47,500 nt of DNA, from positions 1 to 47,500 of the forward strand of contig CACEDG010000006.1 of assembly GCA_902558225.1 (NCBI GenBank), in the 5' to 3' direction. Positions 1 through 8,900 of this stretch are shown here, one piece after another. The DNA comes from an uncultured Pelagibacteraceae bacterium. Its GTDB lineage: Bacteria > Pseudomonadota > Alphaproteobacteria > Pelagibacterales > Pelagibacteraceae. Under the pieces are notes generated by a model. It did not search any database and was not told where the DNA came from. It saw nothing but the letters and a program-made list of their open reading frames with translations. Numbering within the stretch: the first letter of the stretch is position 1; each line of letters begins with the position of its first letter. A program made the position numbers and the translations under genes.

Positions 1-1233
1 TTTAATAAAGCTTAATTTGTTAAAAAGAACAGATAACATATACTCGGTTCCACCACCACTTAATGAAAAATTAAAGATAGTTATTTCTAATTTTTTATAT
101 TCTTTAATTATATTTAAAGCTCGTATATCCCAAGTAAATTTTAATAAAAAACTCTTATAAGCATTTTGAGAAATCCTACTAACTAAATCTTTATTATTAT
201 TTAGTCTCTCAATTGCACGTATCCATTCTTGGAAATTATCAGGGTCACATAAAATTGCATCGTGATTGTGTGTTAAAATTTCTTTAATAGATTTTAAATC
301 ACTTGAAATTATCGGTTTTTTTGAAGACATATATTCAAATAGTTTTAATGGCGACATCCATTTAGAAGTTTCTAGTGTTTTATTTTTCTTTGTTTCTTGA
401 AATATTGATCCGTGTACATAAACTTTTCTTTGGTAAGGTGCTATAAGATAATCAAATTTCTTTCTTAAAATATTACATTCTAATTGGTCTCTAAAACCTA
501 AAAAAAAAATATTTTTACTCTTAACTTGTCTTTTCCACGTCTCAAGATGTGCCTTATTTCCACCAACAATATAAAAATTATTGAGAGGAAGGTTTTGTGC
601 AAGTTTTATAATCAAATCTATTCCTCTACCTTGATATAAATGGCCTAAGTATCCAACAGAATTCTTTTTAATATAAAACTTTTTGATTTTTTTTTTATCA
701 ATATATAATTTGTCCGATGCGTCTGGACATACCTGTATTTTTAGGTGTTTATTTAAATTATAATTATTAATGAAGTAATCTTTTAAAGCATTATTAATAA
801 CAATAAATTTTTTAATTTTATTTTTTTTGAGCAAATCCTTAAGAAAAAAAATTGTTTTTTTTGAAGGCGGTGAGTGAATTTCTAAAATTGTTCTTATGCC
901 AAAAAATCCTAGAAACCACGAAATATGTATACTTCTACTGTATATCAAATTATAGTTTTTTTTGAGTAGACAAAAAATAATATAAAATAGTGTTTGTATT
1001 TCCCTTAAAAGCCAAAAATTAAATACGTTCAGTCTTAAAATATTGAAATTTTTTTCAACCAAATAAAAATTATAAACATTTTTTATATCTAGATTGTTTG
1101 AAAATGAATTTAAGCAAAATAAATCAACTTCTGTGTCTTTAATTTTTGACAAAGAGCAACACATTTTCATAACATGAATACTATTTGCAGACTCTGATGG
1201 TATTTCAGATTGCGAGATATATAGAATTTTCAT
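1..1233 (-). CDS. Glycosyltransferase (GT4), 3'-partial, apparently continuing into a second GT domain
   Basis: The frame runs from an ATG at 1233 to the left edge without a stop (411 codons visible). Residues 1 to about 380 look like a complete GT-B/GT4 enzyme. The C-terminal Rossmann half begins near VGYLGHLYQGRGIDL (193-207), has the donor-site stretch SPLKLFEYM (294-302), and ends with the family's usual 'FTWDIRA' tail (366-372). Without a stop the frame goes on into ITIFNFSLSGGGTEYML (384-400), which resembles the start of another GT4 (hydrophobic strand, then GGxE). The protein is therefore probably a tandem two-GT enzyme. The ATG overlaps the upstream gene's TGA (ATGA). It is last in the visible minus operon and should be a cytosolic enzyme adding sugars to a lipid-linked glycan. 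The sugar donor cannot be told. Confidence 0.85.
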   Translation of the reverse strand, partial: MKILYISQSEIPSESANSIHVMKMCCSLSKIKDTEVDLFCLNSFSNNLDIKNVYNFYLVEKNFNILRLNVFNFWLLREIQTLFYIIFCLLKKNYNLIYSRSIHISWFLGFFGIRTILEIHSPPSKKTIFFLKDLLKKNKIKKFIVINNALKDYFINNYNLNKHLKIQVCPDASDKLYIDKKKIKKFYIKKNSVGYLGHLYQGRGIDLIIKLAQNLPLNNFYIVGGNKAHLETWKRQVKSKNIFFLGFRDQLECNILRKKFDYLIAPYQRKVYVHGSIFQETKKNKTLETSKWMSPLKLFEYMSSKKPIISSDLKSIKEILTHNHDAILCDPDNFQEWIRAIERLNNNKDLVSRISQNAYKSFLLKFTWDIRALNIIKEYKKLEITIFNFSLSGGGTEYMLSVLFNKLSFIK

Positions 1234-2327
1234 TTTTTCATAATCATTTGGTTAAATTTTTTTATAAAATTTTTTTCACCAATTAAGTTGGTTATTAAAG
1301 TTTTATTATTATCAAAATTTTTATCAAATTTTTTTTTATTTTTAATAAGTTTCAACATAAACTTATCAAGAGATTTTTGATTATTATCTTGAAATATGTA
1401 TCCATTAAAACCTTGCTTAATATAATTTTTTGTACCACAAGATTTACTACATAACACCATACAACCGTGCCCCAAAGCCTCGATTATTGTTATTGGTGCT
1501 AAATCACCATATGTAGGTAAAATAAAAAAATCATTTTTTTTATAGAAATACGAAATTTTTTTGTGATTAACGTTTATAAATATCTTAACGTTTTTTTTTA
1601 ATTTATATTTTACAATTAAGCTTTTAATTCTAGAATACTCGTTTTTTTGCTCTGAATTAGAAACCTCACCAATTATAGTTGCTTTAATATTAAATTTATC
1701 ATCTAAATTTTTGATAGATTTCAAAAACATTTCATGATTTTTTTTTTCTACAAATTTTCCAATCATTAAAAAATTGTAAATCCTTGAAATTTTTTTTTTA
1801 TTTCTGAATGAAATTTTTGATACAAAAGGTATAAAAAATACTTTTTTAAAATATAATTTTTTTACGTGTTTTATAATTGGTGAATATATTTTTATTTTCA
1901 AAATATTGTTTATCAAGAAAAATTGAATGAACTTTAAAGATAAATTAAATTTATATAAATTTTTTTCGTTAGATTGATTATAAAAAACCAATCCAAACTT
2001 ATAAAATAATCTTAAATAAATTAAATAAATTGAGAATAATTTATTATATGGTCTTATAATTATTGTATCTGGTTTAAATCTATTTATTAGTTTTCTGAAA
2101 GTTTTAAAATTTGGTAAGTAATATCTATTCAATTTAATATTAAAAACAGAATTTATAAATTTAGTTATTACATTTTCTTTTAAAAACTGTGGTTTGGTGT
2201 CTTCATAATTTTCTGTGAAACCAAAATTATAAACTAACAATTTTACCTTGTTTCCTTGGTTCTTTAGAGCCTTTATTGAACCAACATAATTTGTATGAAA
2301 TCTAGGTAAAATAATTAAAATTTTCAC
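1230..2327 (-). CDS. GT4-family glycosyltransferase
   Basis: The 365-residue protein starts with MKILIILPRF, typical of the GT-B N-terminal strand. Its C-terminal donor domain contains FLMIGKFVEKKNHEMFLKS, and then FILPTYGDLAPITIIEALGHG with the familiar 'GxNGYIF' further on. At the usual first Glu of the EX7E motif there is an Asp (DLAPITIIE), a mild departure. The start is GTG at 2327 and overlaps the stop of the upstream methyltransferase-like gene as GTGA, which supports coupled translation. The fold assignment is firm. The donor sugar and linkage are unknown. Confidence 0.88.
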   Translation of the reverse strand: MKILIILPRFHTNYVGSIKALKNQGNKVKLLVYNFGFTENYEDTKPQFLKENVITKFINSVFNIKLNRYYLPNFKTFRKLINRFKPDTIIIRPYNKLFSIYLIYLRLFYKFGLVFYNQSNEKNLYKFNLSLKFIQFFLINNILKIKIYSPIIKHVKKLYFKKVFFIPFVSKISFRNKKKISRIYNFLMIGKFVEKKNHEMFLKSIKNLDDKFNIKATIIGEVSNSEQKNEYSRIKSLIVKYKLKKNVKIFINVNHKKISYFYKKNDFFILPTYGDLAPITIIEALGHGCMVLCSKSCGTKNYIKQGFNGYIFQDNNQKSLDKFMLKLIKNKKKFDKNFDNNKTLITNLIGEKNFIKKFNQMIMKK

Positions 2328-3076
2328 TTTCTTAAAATACCTAAATATTTTTTTTTATATTGAATTACAAACGGTTTTTTTTTCTTTTTTTTACTAAAAT
2401 GAAAAAAAGCTAAATTATCAGAAACATCATCTGATAGCAAAACTCCATTTTTGTTTAAACTTTCCCAAATTTGAGAATAAATCATCATTCTACCTTGATA
2501 GCTCTTATCACTATCATAATGACAAAAATCATATTTCTGATTATTAATTTTATTAATATAATTTACTTGTGGACCTATCATAAGGGTCCAATTTGGAAAT
2601 TTCTCTTTTTTAATTAAATTACCAATAGATTTTTTAGCATTATTATAATAATAAGGCATATCTATTGAAATCAAATCGCCTAACTTATTTTTCTTACATC
2701 CTAATAAAATAGATAAAGTAGACCAACCATTTGCAACACCAAATTCAATAATTTTTTTTGGTTTTAAAATCATTATTAGATTATAGATTAAAGTAATATC
2801 TGAACCACCGCCTAATTTTTGGTTTATTTTTCTAAATTGAATTTGAGGAAATTTTTTAATTTTATAATTTTTACTTTTTGAAAAAAAAAAATACACTTCT
2901 TTATTTCTAACTAAAAAATTTTTACATAAATTTTCTGCTTCTTCTGATGAAAATCTTTCATAAAATTTAATCTTACCATTTAAAGTCTTATTAAAGAAAA
3001 AAATAATTGAATAAATCAAGTGCAAAAAATATCCTTGTTTAATCATCCAAAAAACAATTTTAAATTTATTTAGCAT
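2324..3076 (-). CDS. Class I SAM-dependent methyltransferase-like protein (Methyltransf_24/CmcI-like)
   Basis: This 250-residue protein has a clear SAM-binding glycine loop, IIEFGVANGWSTLSIL, around residue 110. An acidic strand end (SIDMPYYY) follows, then HYDSDKSYQG, and later the 'NKNGVLLSDDVSD' segment. That order (E-x-G, D, D-x-D/H-x-Y, GG-like turn, DD) is typical of the Methyltransf_24/CmcI-like group, which uses a metal ion and often modifies sugars or small molecules. It lies between the WecA-like gene and a GT4 gene, so O-methylation of a glycan residue is the likely job. The start overlaps the upstream stop by 11 nt. Substrate is unknown. Confidence 0.8.
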   Translation of the reverse strand: MLNKFKIVFWMIKQGYFLHLIYSIIFFFNKTLNGKIKFYERFSSEEAENLCKNFLVRNKEVYFFFSKSKNYKIKKFPQIQFRKINQKLGGGSDITLIYNLIMILKPKKIIEFGVANGWSTLSILLGCKKNKLGDLISIDMPYYYNNAKKSIGNLIKKEKFPNWTLMIGPQVNYINKINNQKYDFCHYDSDKSYQGRMMIYSQIWESLNKNGVLLSDDVSDNLAFFHFSKKKKKKPFVIQYKKKYLGILRK

Positions 3077-4094
3077 TAGAAAATCTAAATTTACTTAATG
3101 AAAAAATAATAACTAAATAAAAAAACATTTGTATTAGAATAAATAAAAAATATTTTTTCGTAAAAATAGCAAAAATTATTGGTATCAAATAAATTAAAAA
3201 AAGTATAATTATGGTTGTATTGTAACTAAACCTTTTTAATAATAAATGATGGATATGATTTTTGTCTGACAAAAAAGGGCTTTTTCCTGAGAAAATTCTT
3301 AGAATGAACAATCTAAGTAAGTCAACTACTGGCATTAAAAGTAATAAACAAGTTTCGTCAGCATATGTAATGCTATTTTGATTATAGAACTTTATTACTG
3401 AGTATGAAATTATAAATGATAAAATTAAAGAGCCATTATCACCTAAAAATAACTTATTTTGTAGGTTTAATATTGAAAAAAATATTAAACTTATAATTAA
3501 AGTGATGCTAAAATAATCAAATGTTTTAGATAGAAAAAATAAATAACTCATTATAATTATTGATATCGCTGAAACTTGAAAATTTGACCCGTCATACATA
3601 TTAAACGCATTCATAAAAACAATAATACAAAATATAGTAAAAAATTTTGAATAATCTGAAATATCATAGATACTATCAGTAAAAGAAAATCTCAAACTTT
3701 GAATTGCTAAATCTCTATCAGCTAAAATCAAAAATAATATTATTAAAATAAATAAAGTTAATTTTATGTTTGGTTTTATTCCATATTTATCATCATATAT
3801 TCCAATACAAAAGATAGCTAAAAATGAAATAAAAAAAAAAAATAAGTTGGTCACTTCATTTTGAAAATATTGAAAAAGAAAAAGATTTTCTGAGCTATAA
3901 AAATTATAAATTAATAATAAACTCAAATTTGCGAATATATAAAAGCCACCAATACATGAAATTTTTTTTTTATGTATTTTCCTTTGAAAATCTGGATGGT
4001 CAAATAATTGGAAGTATTCAGATATGTTTTTGTTTTTAATAAAAATTAAACTATTTATCAAAATTAGAAATACAATATATTTTAAATCAATCAT
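3066..4094 (-). CDS. WecA/MraY-type undecaprenyl-phosphate sugar-1-phosphate transferase
   Basis: This integral membrane enzyme transfers a sugar-1-phosphate from a UDP-sugar to undecaprenyl phosphate, the first membrane step of glycan assembly. Family marks appear in order: DHPDFQRKIHKKKISCIGG (32-50), the metal-binding DD at 101-102, NMYDGSN (165-171), LGDNGS (217-222), and the HIHH loop (280-283) seen in WecA-type but not MraY enzymes. About ten hydrophobic helices are visible and the length (342) is normal. It sits downstream of the O-antigen ligase-like gene with an 8-nt overlap. The likely donor is UDP-GlcNAc or a related N-acetylhexosamine, judged from the family only. Confidence 0.93.
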   Translation of the reverse strand: MIDLKYIVFLILINSLIFIKNKNISEYFQLFDHPDFQRKIHKKKISCIGGFYIFANLSLLLIYNFYSSENLFLFQYFQNEVTNLFFFFISFLAIFCIGIYDDKYGIKPNIKLTLFILIILFLILADRDLAIQSLRFSFTDSIYDISDYSKFFTIFCIIVFMNAFNMYDGSNFQVSAISIIIMSYLFFLSKTFDYFSITLIISLIFFSILNLQNKLFLGDNGSLILSFIISYSVIKFYNQNSITYADETCLLLLMPVVDLLRLFILRIFSGKSPFLSDKNHIHHLLLKRFSYNTTIIILFLIYLIPIIFAIFTKKYFLFILIQMFFYLVIIFSLSKFRFSNAK

Positions 4095-5364
4095 TTAAAT
4101 ATTTTTGTCTTAGATAAATATAATTAACTAAATTTAAAATAAATACTATATTTAGCCAATTATTAAAAAAATTTCCAGATGGTATTAAAGGGAAAATATT
4201 AATTATTAATCCAGTTATTGAAATGACTAAAAATAATTTAGATTTTTCATCATTTTTTTTTTTTAAAATTTTAAAAAAATCTTTTAATAATAAAAAATGG
4301 AAATATATCAAAAAGATAAGACCTACAATACCTAGTTCCGATGAAAATTGCATAATAATGTTATGAGGATGTGTTGAACAAGATGTGCTTGATACCCTAT
4401 ATTCAGTTTTTTTACACAAGTATCTGAAACTTTTTGTTCCGCCCCCTATAATTAGGTTATTTTTAAAAATTTTATATGCAGATTCATAATGATCTTGATA
4501 ATGTCTACTAAAAATATTTATATTCAAATTATTATCATTATCAAAAATCGATAATTCACTTAATTTGAAACTTCCCGATTCCAGATTTAGCCCAAAACCG
4601 GTCATAACATTAGTATAGTATCTCTCATAATATTTACTATTAAAGTTAATCAAAGATACAAAAATAATTGAAAAAAATACAAAGCCATAAAATAAATATA
4701 ATCTAATTTTTTTTAGTGATATAAAAAAAATGCACATACTTAATAAAAGTAAGAATAATGCAGTTCTTTCTCCAGATAGAATAACTACTGAAACTAAACT
4801 TAAAAAATAAATAAATTTAATAAATATTTTTTGATTTAATTCATAAAGAAAAATTAAAAAAAAGGGTGATAATCTTGTTAAGTAACTACCCAAAATTAAT
4901 TCATCACCAAAAAAACTACTAATTCTATTTGAATTAACTATTGGCATTCCAATAATATTATAACCTAATATAAACTGAATTATTGAGTCAAATATTAAGA
5001 GAATAAAAATAAGAAAAAAATTTCTTAAAACTAAACTATGGAGGTCAAGTTTTTTTACAAAAAATAGAATAGAAATAAAATAAAAATAGAATCTAAAATA
5101 AAATATTGTTTTCCTGAAAAAAAGTTCATTTTCCAAAAAAATAGAATTTAATGATACAAATAAAAAATAAGAAACCAAAAAGTAACTCAAATAAGAATAA
5201 TTTAAAAAAACTGATTTTAATAAATTATCTTTGCGTACCTCATAAAAATAAAAAATTGTTAATAAAATTAAAAAAATTTCACTTATAAATATACTAAAGA
5301 CTAAACTAAAAGGTAATAAGATTATAAGATACTTAATTATAGTATCCTTTTTAAATAATCGCAT
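4087..5364 (-). CDS. O-antigen ligase/polymerase family membrane protein (WaaL/Wzy-like)
   Basis: The 425-residue polytopic membrane protein has roughly ten to twelve hydrophobic segments and one large periplasmic loop around residues 240-330. Near the end of the loop is THPHNIIMQFSSELGIVGLI, matching the Wzy_C/WaaL signature (H-x-H-N then E-x-G-x-x-G), whose His is functionally important in ligases. A hydrophobic helix pair closes the protein. It either ligates finished glycan from undecaprenyl diphosphate to lipid A or another acceptor, or polymerises repeat units. Because an EpsG-type protein occurs at 7773-8900, I favour the ligase role here, but sequence alone does not separate the two. 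Confidence 0.85.
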   Translation of the reverse strand: MRLFKKDTIIKYLIILLPFSLVFSIFISEIFLILLTIFYFYEVRKDNLLKSVFLNYSYLSYFLVSYFLFVSLNSIFLENELFFRKTIFYFRFYFYFISILFFVKKLDLHSLVLRNFFLIFILLIFDSIIQFILGYNIIGMPIVNSNRISSFFGDELILGSYLTRLSPFFLIFLYELNQKIFIKFIYFLSLVSVVILSGERTALFLLLLSMCIFFISLKKIRLYLFYGFVFFSIIFVSLINFNSKYYERYYTNVMTGFGLNLESGSFKLSELSIFDNDNNLNINIFSRHYQDHYESAYKIFKNNLIIGGGTKSFRYLCKKTEYRVSSTSCSTHPHNIIMQFSSELGIVGLIFLIYFHFLLLKDFFKILKKKNDEKSKLFLVISITGLIINIFPLIPSGNFFNNWLNIVFILNLVNYIYLRQKYLND

Positions 5365-5367
5365 TCT

Positions 5368-6666
5368 TTAAATCGTTAAAAATTTTTTTTGGTTAAACAC
5401 ATTTTTAACATCAAAAATTTTTCCTTTTTCTTTATCATCTAACAATGAATATAGATATTCCTTTTTAAATTTTCTTACATCTCTATGTGCAACAGTAATT
5501 AAAATAGCATCATAATGATTTTTTTTTGGTTTTTTGATTATATTCATTTTATTCTTTTTTTTGAATTCCTTAATTGATACGTTTTTATCATATACATCAA
5601 GATTATGACCTTTTTTGATAATTTCATTTGCTAAAACAATAGATCTGGAATTTCTAAAATCATTTACATTTTCTTTAAATGTAAGTCCAATTAAAAGAAA
5701 TTTATATTTTTTTTTCTTAAAATTTTTATTCAAACTTTTATATAATTTTTTTAATATAAAATTATGCATATCATCATTTAATTTTCTGCCTGCTAAAGTA
5801 AGAACAGAGTCATACCCAATTTTATTTGCTTTGTATGTTAGGTAATAGGGATCAACTCCTATGCAGTGACCTCCAACTAATCCTGGTGAGAAATCTAAAA
5901 AATTCCATTTTGTTTTTGCTGCACGAAGGACATCATAAATATTGATATTCATTTTTGAAAATATTTGTGCAAATTCATTGATTAATGCAATGTTTATATC
6001 TCTTTGAGTATTCTCAATTACTTTAGCGCTTTCAGCAATTTTAATAGATTCAGCTTGGTGAGTTCCTGCTAAACAAATTTTTTTATAGATTGAGTCAATA
6101 AATTTTGCGGAAGAATGAGTTGATCCTGATGTTACTTTGACAATGTCTTTAATTCCGTGCTTTGAATCACCTGGATTAATTCTCTCAGGTGAGTAGCCAT
6201 AATAAAACCCATCCAAATTTTTATTCTTATTTTTATTATTTATGCCAATTAGTTCAGTTTCTTTTTCAATAATCTTTATACAGACATCCTCTGTTACGCC
6301 AGGATAGAAGGTAGACTCATAAATAACATAATTATTTTTTTTTAAATACTTACATATTATCTTAGTTGCTGAAACTACAGCTGATAGGTTTGGACGTTTA
6401 TTTTTAGTTACCGGTGTGGGAACTGTGACAATAAAAAAATTACAATCTTTTAAAATGTCACTATTAAAGTCTATATTTTTATTCGATATTTTTTTTAAGT
6501 CTTTTTTTGAATATTGATTTGTATAATCAATTTTTTTTTTTAATAAATCAATTTTTTTTTTTGAGAGGTCAAATCCTTTTACGTTAAACTTTTTTGAAAA
6601 TTCTAAAAAAAGTGGTAGACCAACATATCCTAAACCGACAATTCCTATACGTAATTTATTTATCAT
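5368..6666 (-). CDS. tviB: UDP-N-acetylhexosamine 6-dehydrogenase (TviB/WbpA type)
   Basis: This cytosolic NAD-dependent enzyme oxidises C6 of a UDP-HexNAc to the uronic acid in two steps. The N-terminal Rossmann motif GIVGLGYVGLPL is at 8-19, and the active-site strand GLVGGHCIGVDPYYL carries the nucleophilic Cys268. The central helix holds the conserved Lys near 215 (AESAKVIENTQRD), and a C-terminal UDP-binding half (LIGLTFKENVNDFRNSR) follows. The 'KGFDLSKKKIDLLKKKIDYT' region, with a short N-terminal half, is closer to TviB/WbpA than to UDP-glucose dehydrogenase. The product would be UDP-GlcNAcA or UDP-GalNAcA for the operon's polysaccharide. It overlaps the upstream GT by 11 nt. Confidence 0.9.
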   Translation of the reverse strand: MINKLRIGIVGLGYVGLPLFLEFSKKFNVKGFDLSKKKIDLLKKKIDYTNQYSKKDLKKISNKNIDFNSDILKDCNFFIVTVPTPVTKNKRPNLSAVVSATKIICKYLKKNNYVIYESTFYPGVTEDVCIKIIEKETELIGINNKNKNKNLDGFYYGYSPERINPGDSKHGIKDIVKVTSGSTHSSAKFIDSIYKKICLAGTHQAESIKIAESAKVIENTQRDINIALINEFAQIFSKMNINIYDVLRAAKTKWNFLDFSPGLVGGHCIGVDPYYLTYKANKIGYDSVLTLAGRKLNDDMHNFILKKLYKSLNKNFKKKKYKFLLIGLTFKENVNDFRNSRSIVLANEIIKKGHNLDVYDKNVSIKEFKKKNKMNIIKKPKKNHYDAILITVAHRDVRKFKKEYLYSLLDDKEKGKIFDVKNVFNQKKFLTI

Positions 6667-7762
6667 CTAAAAAATTTATATACTTTTCAAGTATCTTTAA
6701 AACATCAAATTTTTTTGCAATGTAATTTGACTTTTTTGACATATATATTTTCTTATTTTTTTTAAGCAATATAAATTTCATCATATTCTTTGTAAGTTGA
6801 TTGTTTTTTGATCTATCATAAACAAAAGCATTTATATTATTTTTTGCAACTCTCAGACAGCCTGGAACATTGGTAGTAATTAATGGTCTACCCGAAGCGG
6901 CTGACTCTAAAAGAGATCTCGGTAATCCCTCATTGTAATTTGTTGGTAAAACAACACAATTAGAATTATAGATTAATTTTCTTATGTCTTGAACATTATA
7001 AAATATTTTGGTGTTTGATTTCTTTGCTTCTTTTTCTAAAATATTTTTAGGTATTTGATCTGGTATTGTGTCATCAGTGATACCAGCTATTAAAAATAAA
7101 CATTTTTTTTTATTTTTTTTTGAAATTTCCTCGGCTGATTTAAGATAATTCATTATACCCTTTGAATATAATAATCTCGAGATTAAAAGAAATTTAATTT
7201 TTTTTGAAAACTTATTTTTTTTATATTTAAAAAATTTTAGGTCAATTCCTGTTCCATCTATCAATTTAGCTTTTTTTTGATCGACATAATTTTTCTCAAT
7301 AAAAAAATTTAAGTCATCAGTATTAACAAAATAAAATAGATTTATTTTTTTTTGAGATAATTTTATTAAAAAACTTATTATTAACTTTTTAATGAAATTA
7401 ACCTCAAATGTAGCTCCCAGTCCATCCAATGTATTTAATGTCTTTATTTTTAAAATTCTAGCAACAAGACTTCCGTAAATTATTGGTTTTATAGTAAAAT
7501 TAAATAAAACATCTGGGCTAATTTTCATTATTTTTTGATAAATTTTTAATAGACAATAAATTTCATCAAAAAAATTAACACCTCTTCTATCAATTGATAT
7601 GTTGTAAAAAACACAACCAAGCTTAGTTAATTTTTTAGTTGTAGCATCTTTATTTGATAAAATATAAATCTTATAATTTTTACTAATAAGTTTTTTTATC
7701 AAATTAATTCTAAAATTATACAAGCTCCAACAAGTATTGGAAAAAAGGATTATTTTTTTCAT
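6656..7762 (-). CDS. GT4 glycosyltransferase, PglA/CapM-like
   Basis: The 368-residue GT-B protein begins KKIILFSNTCWSLYNFR. It then shows DVLFNFTIKPIIYGSLVAR followed by TLNTLDGLGATF, a pattern characteristic of the PglA/CapM/WbpX-like GT4 group that often adds the second sugar (a HexNAc or Fuc-type residue) to undecaprenyl-linked intermediates. The donor domain has FLLISRLLYSKGIMNYL and the EX7E motif EGLPRSLLE followed by SGRPLITTNVPG. It is encoded between the EpsG-like and TviB-type genes in the minus operon. The class is clear; donor and acceptor are inferred only at family level. Confidence 0.9.
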   Translation of the reverse strand: MKKIILFSNTCWSLYNFRINLIKKLISKNYKIYILSNKDATTKKLTKLGCVFYNISIDRRGVNFFDEIYCLLKIYQKIMKISPDVLFNFTIKPIIYGSLVARILKIKTLNTLDGLGATFEVNFIKKLIISFLIKLSQKKINLFYFVNTDDLNFFIEKNYVDQKKAKLIDGTGIDLKFFKYKKNKFSKKIKFLLISRLLYSKGIMNYLKSAEEISKKNKKKCLFLIAGITDDTIPDQIPKNILEKEAKKSNTKIFYNVQDIRKLIYNSNCVVLPTNYNEGLPRSLLESAASGRPLITTNVPGCLRVAKNNINAFVYDRSKNNQLTKNMMKFILLKKNKKIYMSKKSNYIAKKFDVLKILEKYINFLDDK

Positions 7763-7772
7763 TTAAATTTTT

Positions 7773-8900
7773 TTAACAACAATAAGGTCCTATAACATAT
7801 TTATAAGGATTAACTTTATCACTAGGTAAATCAAACATATCAAATGGTACATAATATTTTGCTTGGTTTGAAAAATTTGTCCATAAAAAGAGGTGTGTAA
7901 AAAGAGTAAAAACTAAAAAATATTTTATACTATTTTTGTACGAATGATTTGAAAATTCTGAGAGATTTGCAAGAACTATAAATGCAAAAGGAAGAAAATA
8001 AGTCGAAATTCTATCAGCAATTGTTGAGAAAAATAACGACAGAGGAGTTAATAATAATAAAAAATTTGCACTCAGATATAAATATCTGTAATCGGTTCTC
8101 TTTTTAAAGAAAGATTTATTTGAAAAAAAAATTATAGCACATATTAAAAAAGCAAAAATACGATAATACGCTCCTTTAGAGAACTCTGCTGTATAAACAT
8201 CAAAGTAATAACCCAAATCATTAACAGAAAAAACATAAGTGAAAATCAGACTCAACCCTAATATAAAAATTACATAAAAATAAATATTTAGATAAAACCA
8301 ATTTCCTTTTGGTCTTATAAAAATTAAAAAGCCATAAAAAATTGAGAATTTATGACTCAAAACTGCTAGAATAAAAAAAAATAAAGATAGAATAATTTTT
8401 TTATCTCTCCAAAAATTTATGAAAAATAGTATAAAAGCAATACTAAGTCCCTGTCTTATATATCCCATTCCTAAAATAAAATAATGATAAGAGAGAAAAA
8501 TTAAAATAATTAATAAATAATCTTTTTCTTTATATGCAAAAAATATAATAGATGAAATAAAGATAAAGCCGGTTATTATACTTATTAAGTTATATGGCAA
8601 TTCAGATAAAACGACAAAATTTACCAAGAATTCGTATACAAGATCGAGTGATTGGGTTCTGAATGCAAAATTTTCCTCATAATATTCTTTTACATAAATA
8701 TAATCTAAATAGTAACTTCCATAATCAGACCCTATAGTCCCTTTTAAACCAATCATCAAAAATAAAATCAAGAAAATTAAAGATGAGATTTGAAATTTAT
8801 ACCTTTTTGTCAAAGACTGTTTGTTGAAAACAATATCAGTAAAATAAATAATACTAACAAATATGAATACTAACAAAAAAATATTTAAGGGTAACATCAT
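7773..8900 (-). CDS. EpsG-family membrane protein (Wzy-like polymerase candidate)
   Basis: A polytopic membrane protein of 375 residues with about ten hydrophobic segments. The segment MIGLKGTIGSDYGSYYLDY near residues 49-67 matches the EpsG family mark (R/K-G-x-x-G-x-D-Y-x-x-Y). A further family-like stretch is GMGYIRQGLSIAFILFF, with Arg-Gln in a helix, and SHKFSIFYG follows. EpsG proteins are thought to polymerise exopolysaccharide repeat units. Together with the WaaL/Wzy-like protein at 4087 this gives the operon both a polymerase and a ligase candidate. Its ATG overlaps the upstream TGA.. in reverse order: the downstream edge of the 8897 gene forms ATGA here. Confidence 0.85.
   Translation of the reverse strand: MMLPLNIFLLVFIFVSIIYFTDIVFNKQSLTKRYKFQISSLIFLILFLMIGLKGTIGSDYGSYYLDYIYVKEYYEENFAFRTQSLDLVYEFLVNFVVLSELPYNLISIITGFIFISSIIFFAYKEKDYLLIILIFLSYHYFILGMGYIRQGLSIAFILFFINFWRDKKIILSLFFFILAVLSHKFSIFYGFLIFIRPKGNWFYLNIYFYVIFILGLSLIFTYVFSVNDLGYYFDVYTAEFSKGAYYRIFAFLICAIIFFSNKSFFKKRTDYRYLYLSANFLLLLTPLSLFFSTIADRISTYFLPFAFIVLANLSEFSNHSYKNSIKYFLVFTLFTHLFLWTNFSNQAKYYVPFDMFDLPSDKVNPYKYVIGPYCC

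Noticed and set aside
5615-5845. Plus-strand open frame of 76 codons inside the TviB-type gene
   Set aside because: It lies wholly antisense to a well-conserved enzyme, has no recognisable motif, and its Phe/Ile-rich make-up is that of a reversed Lys-rich gene.
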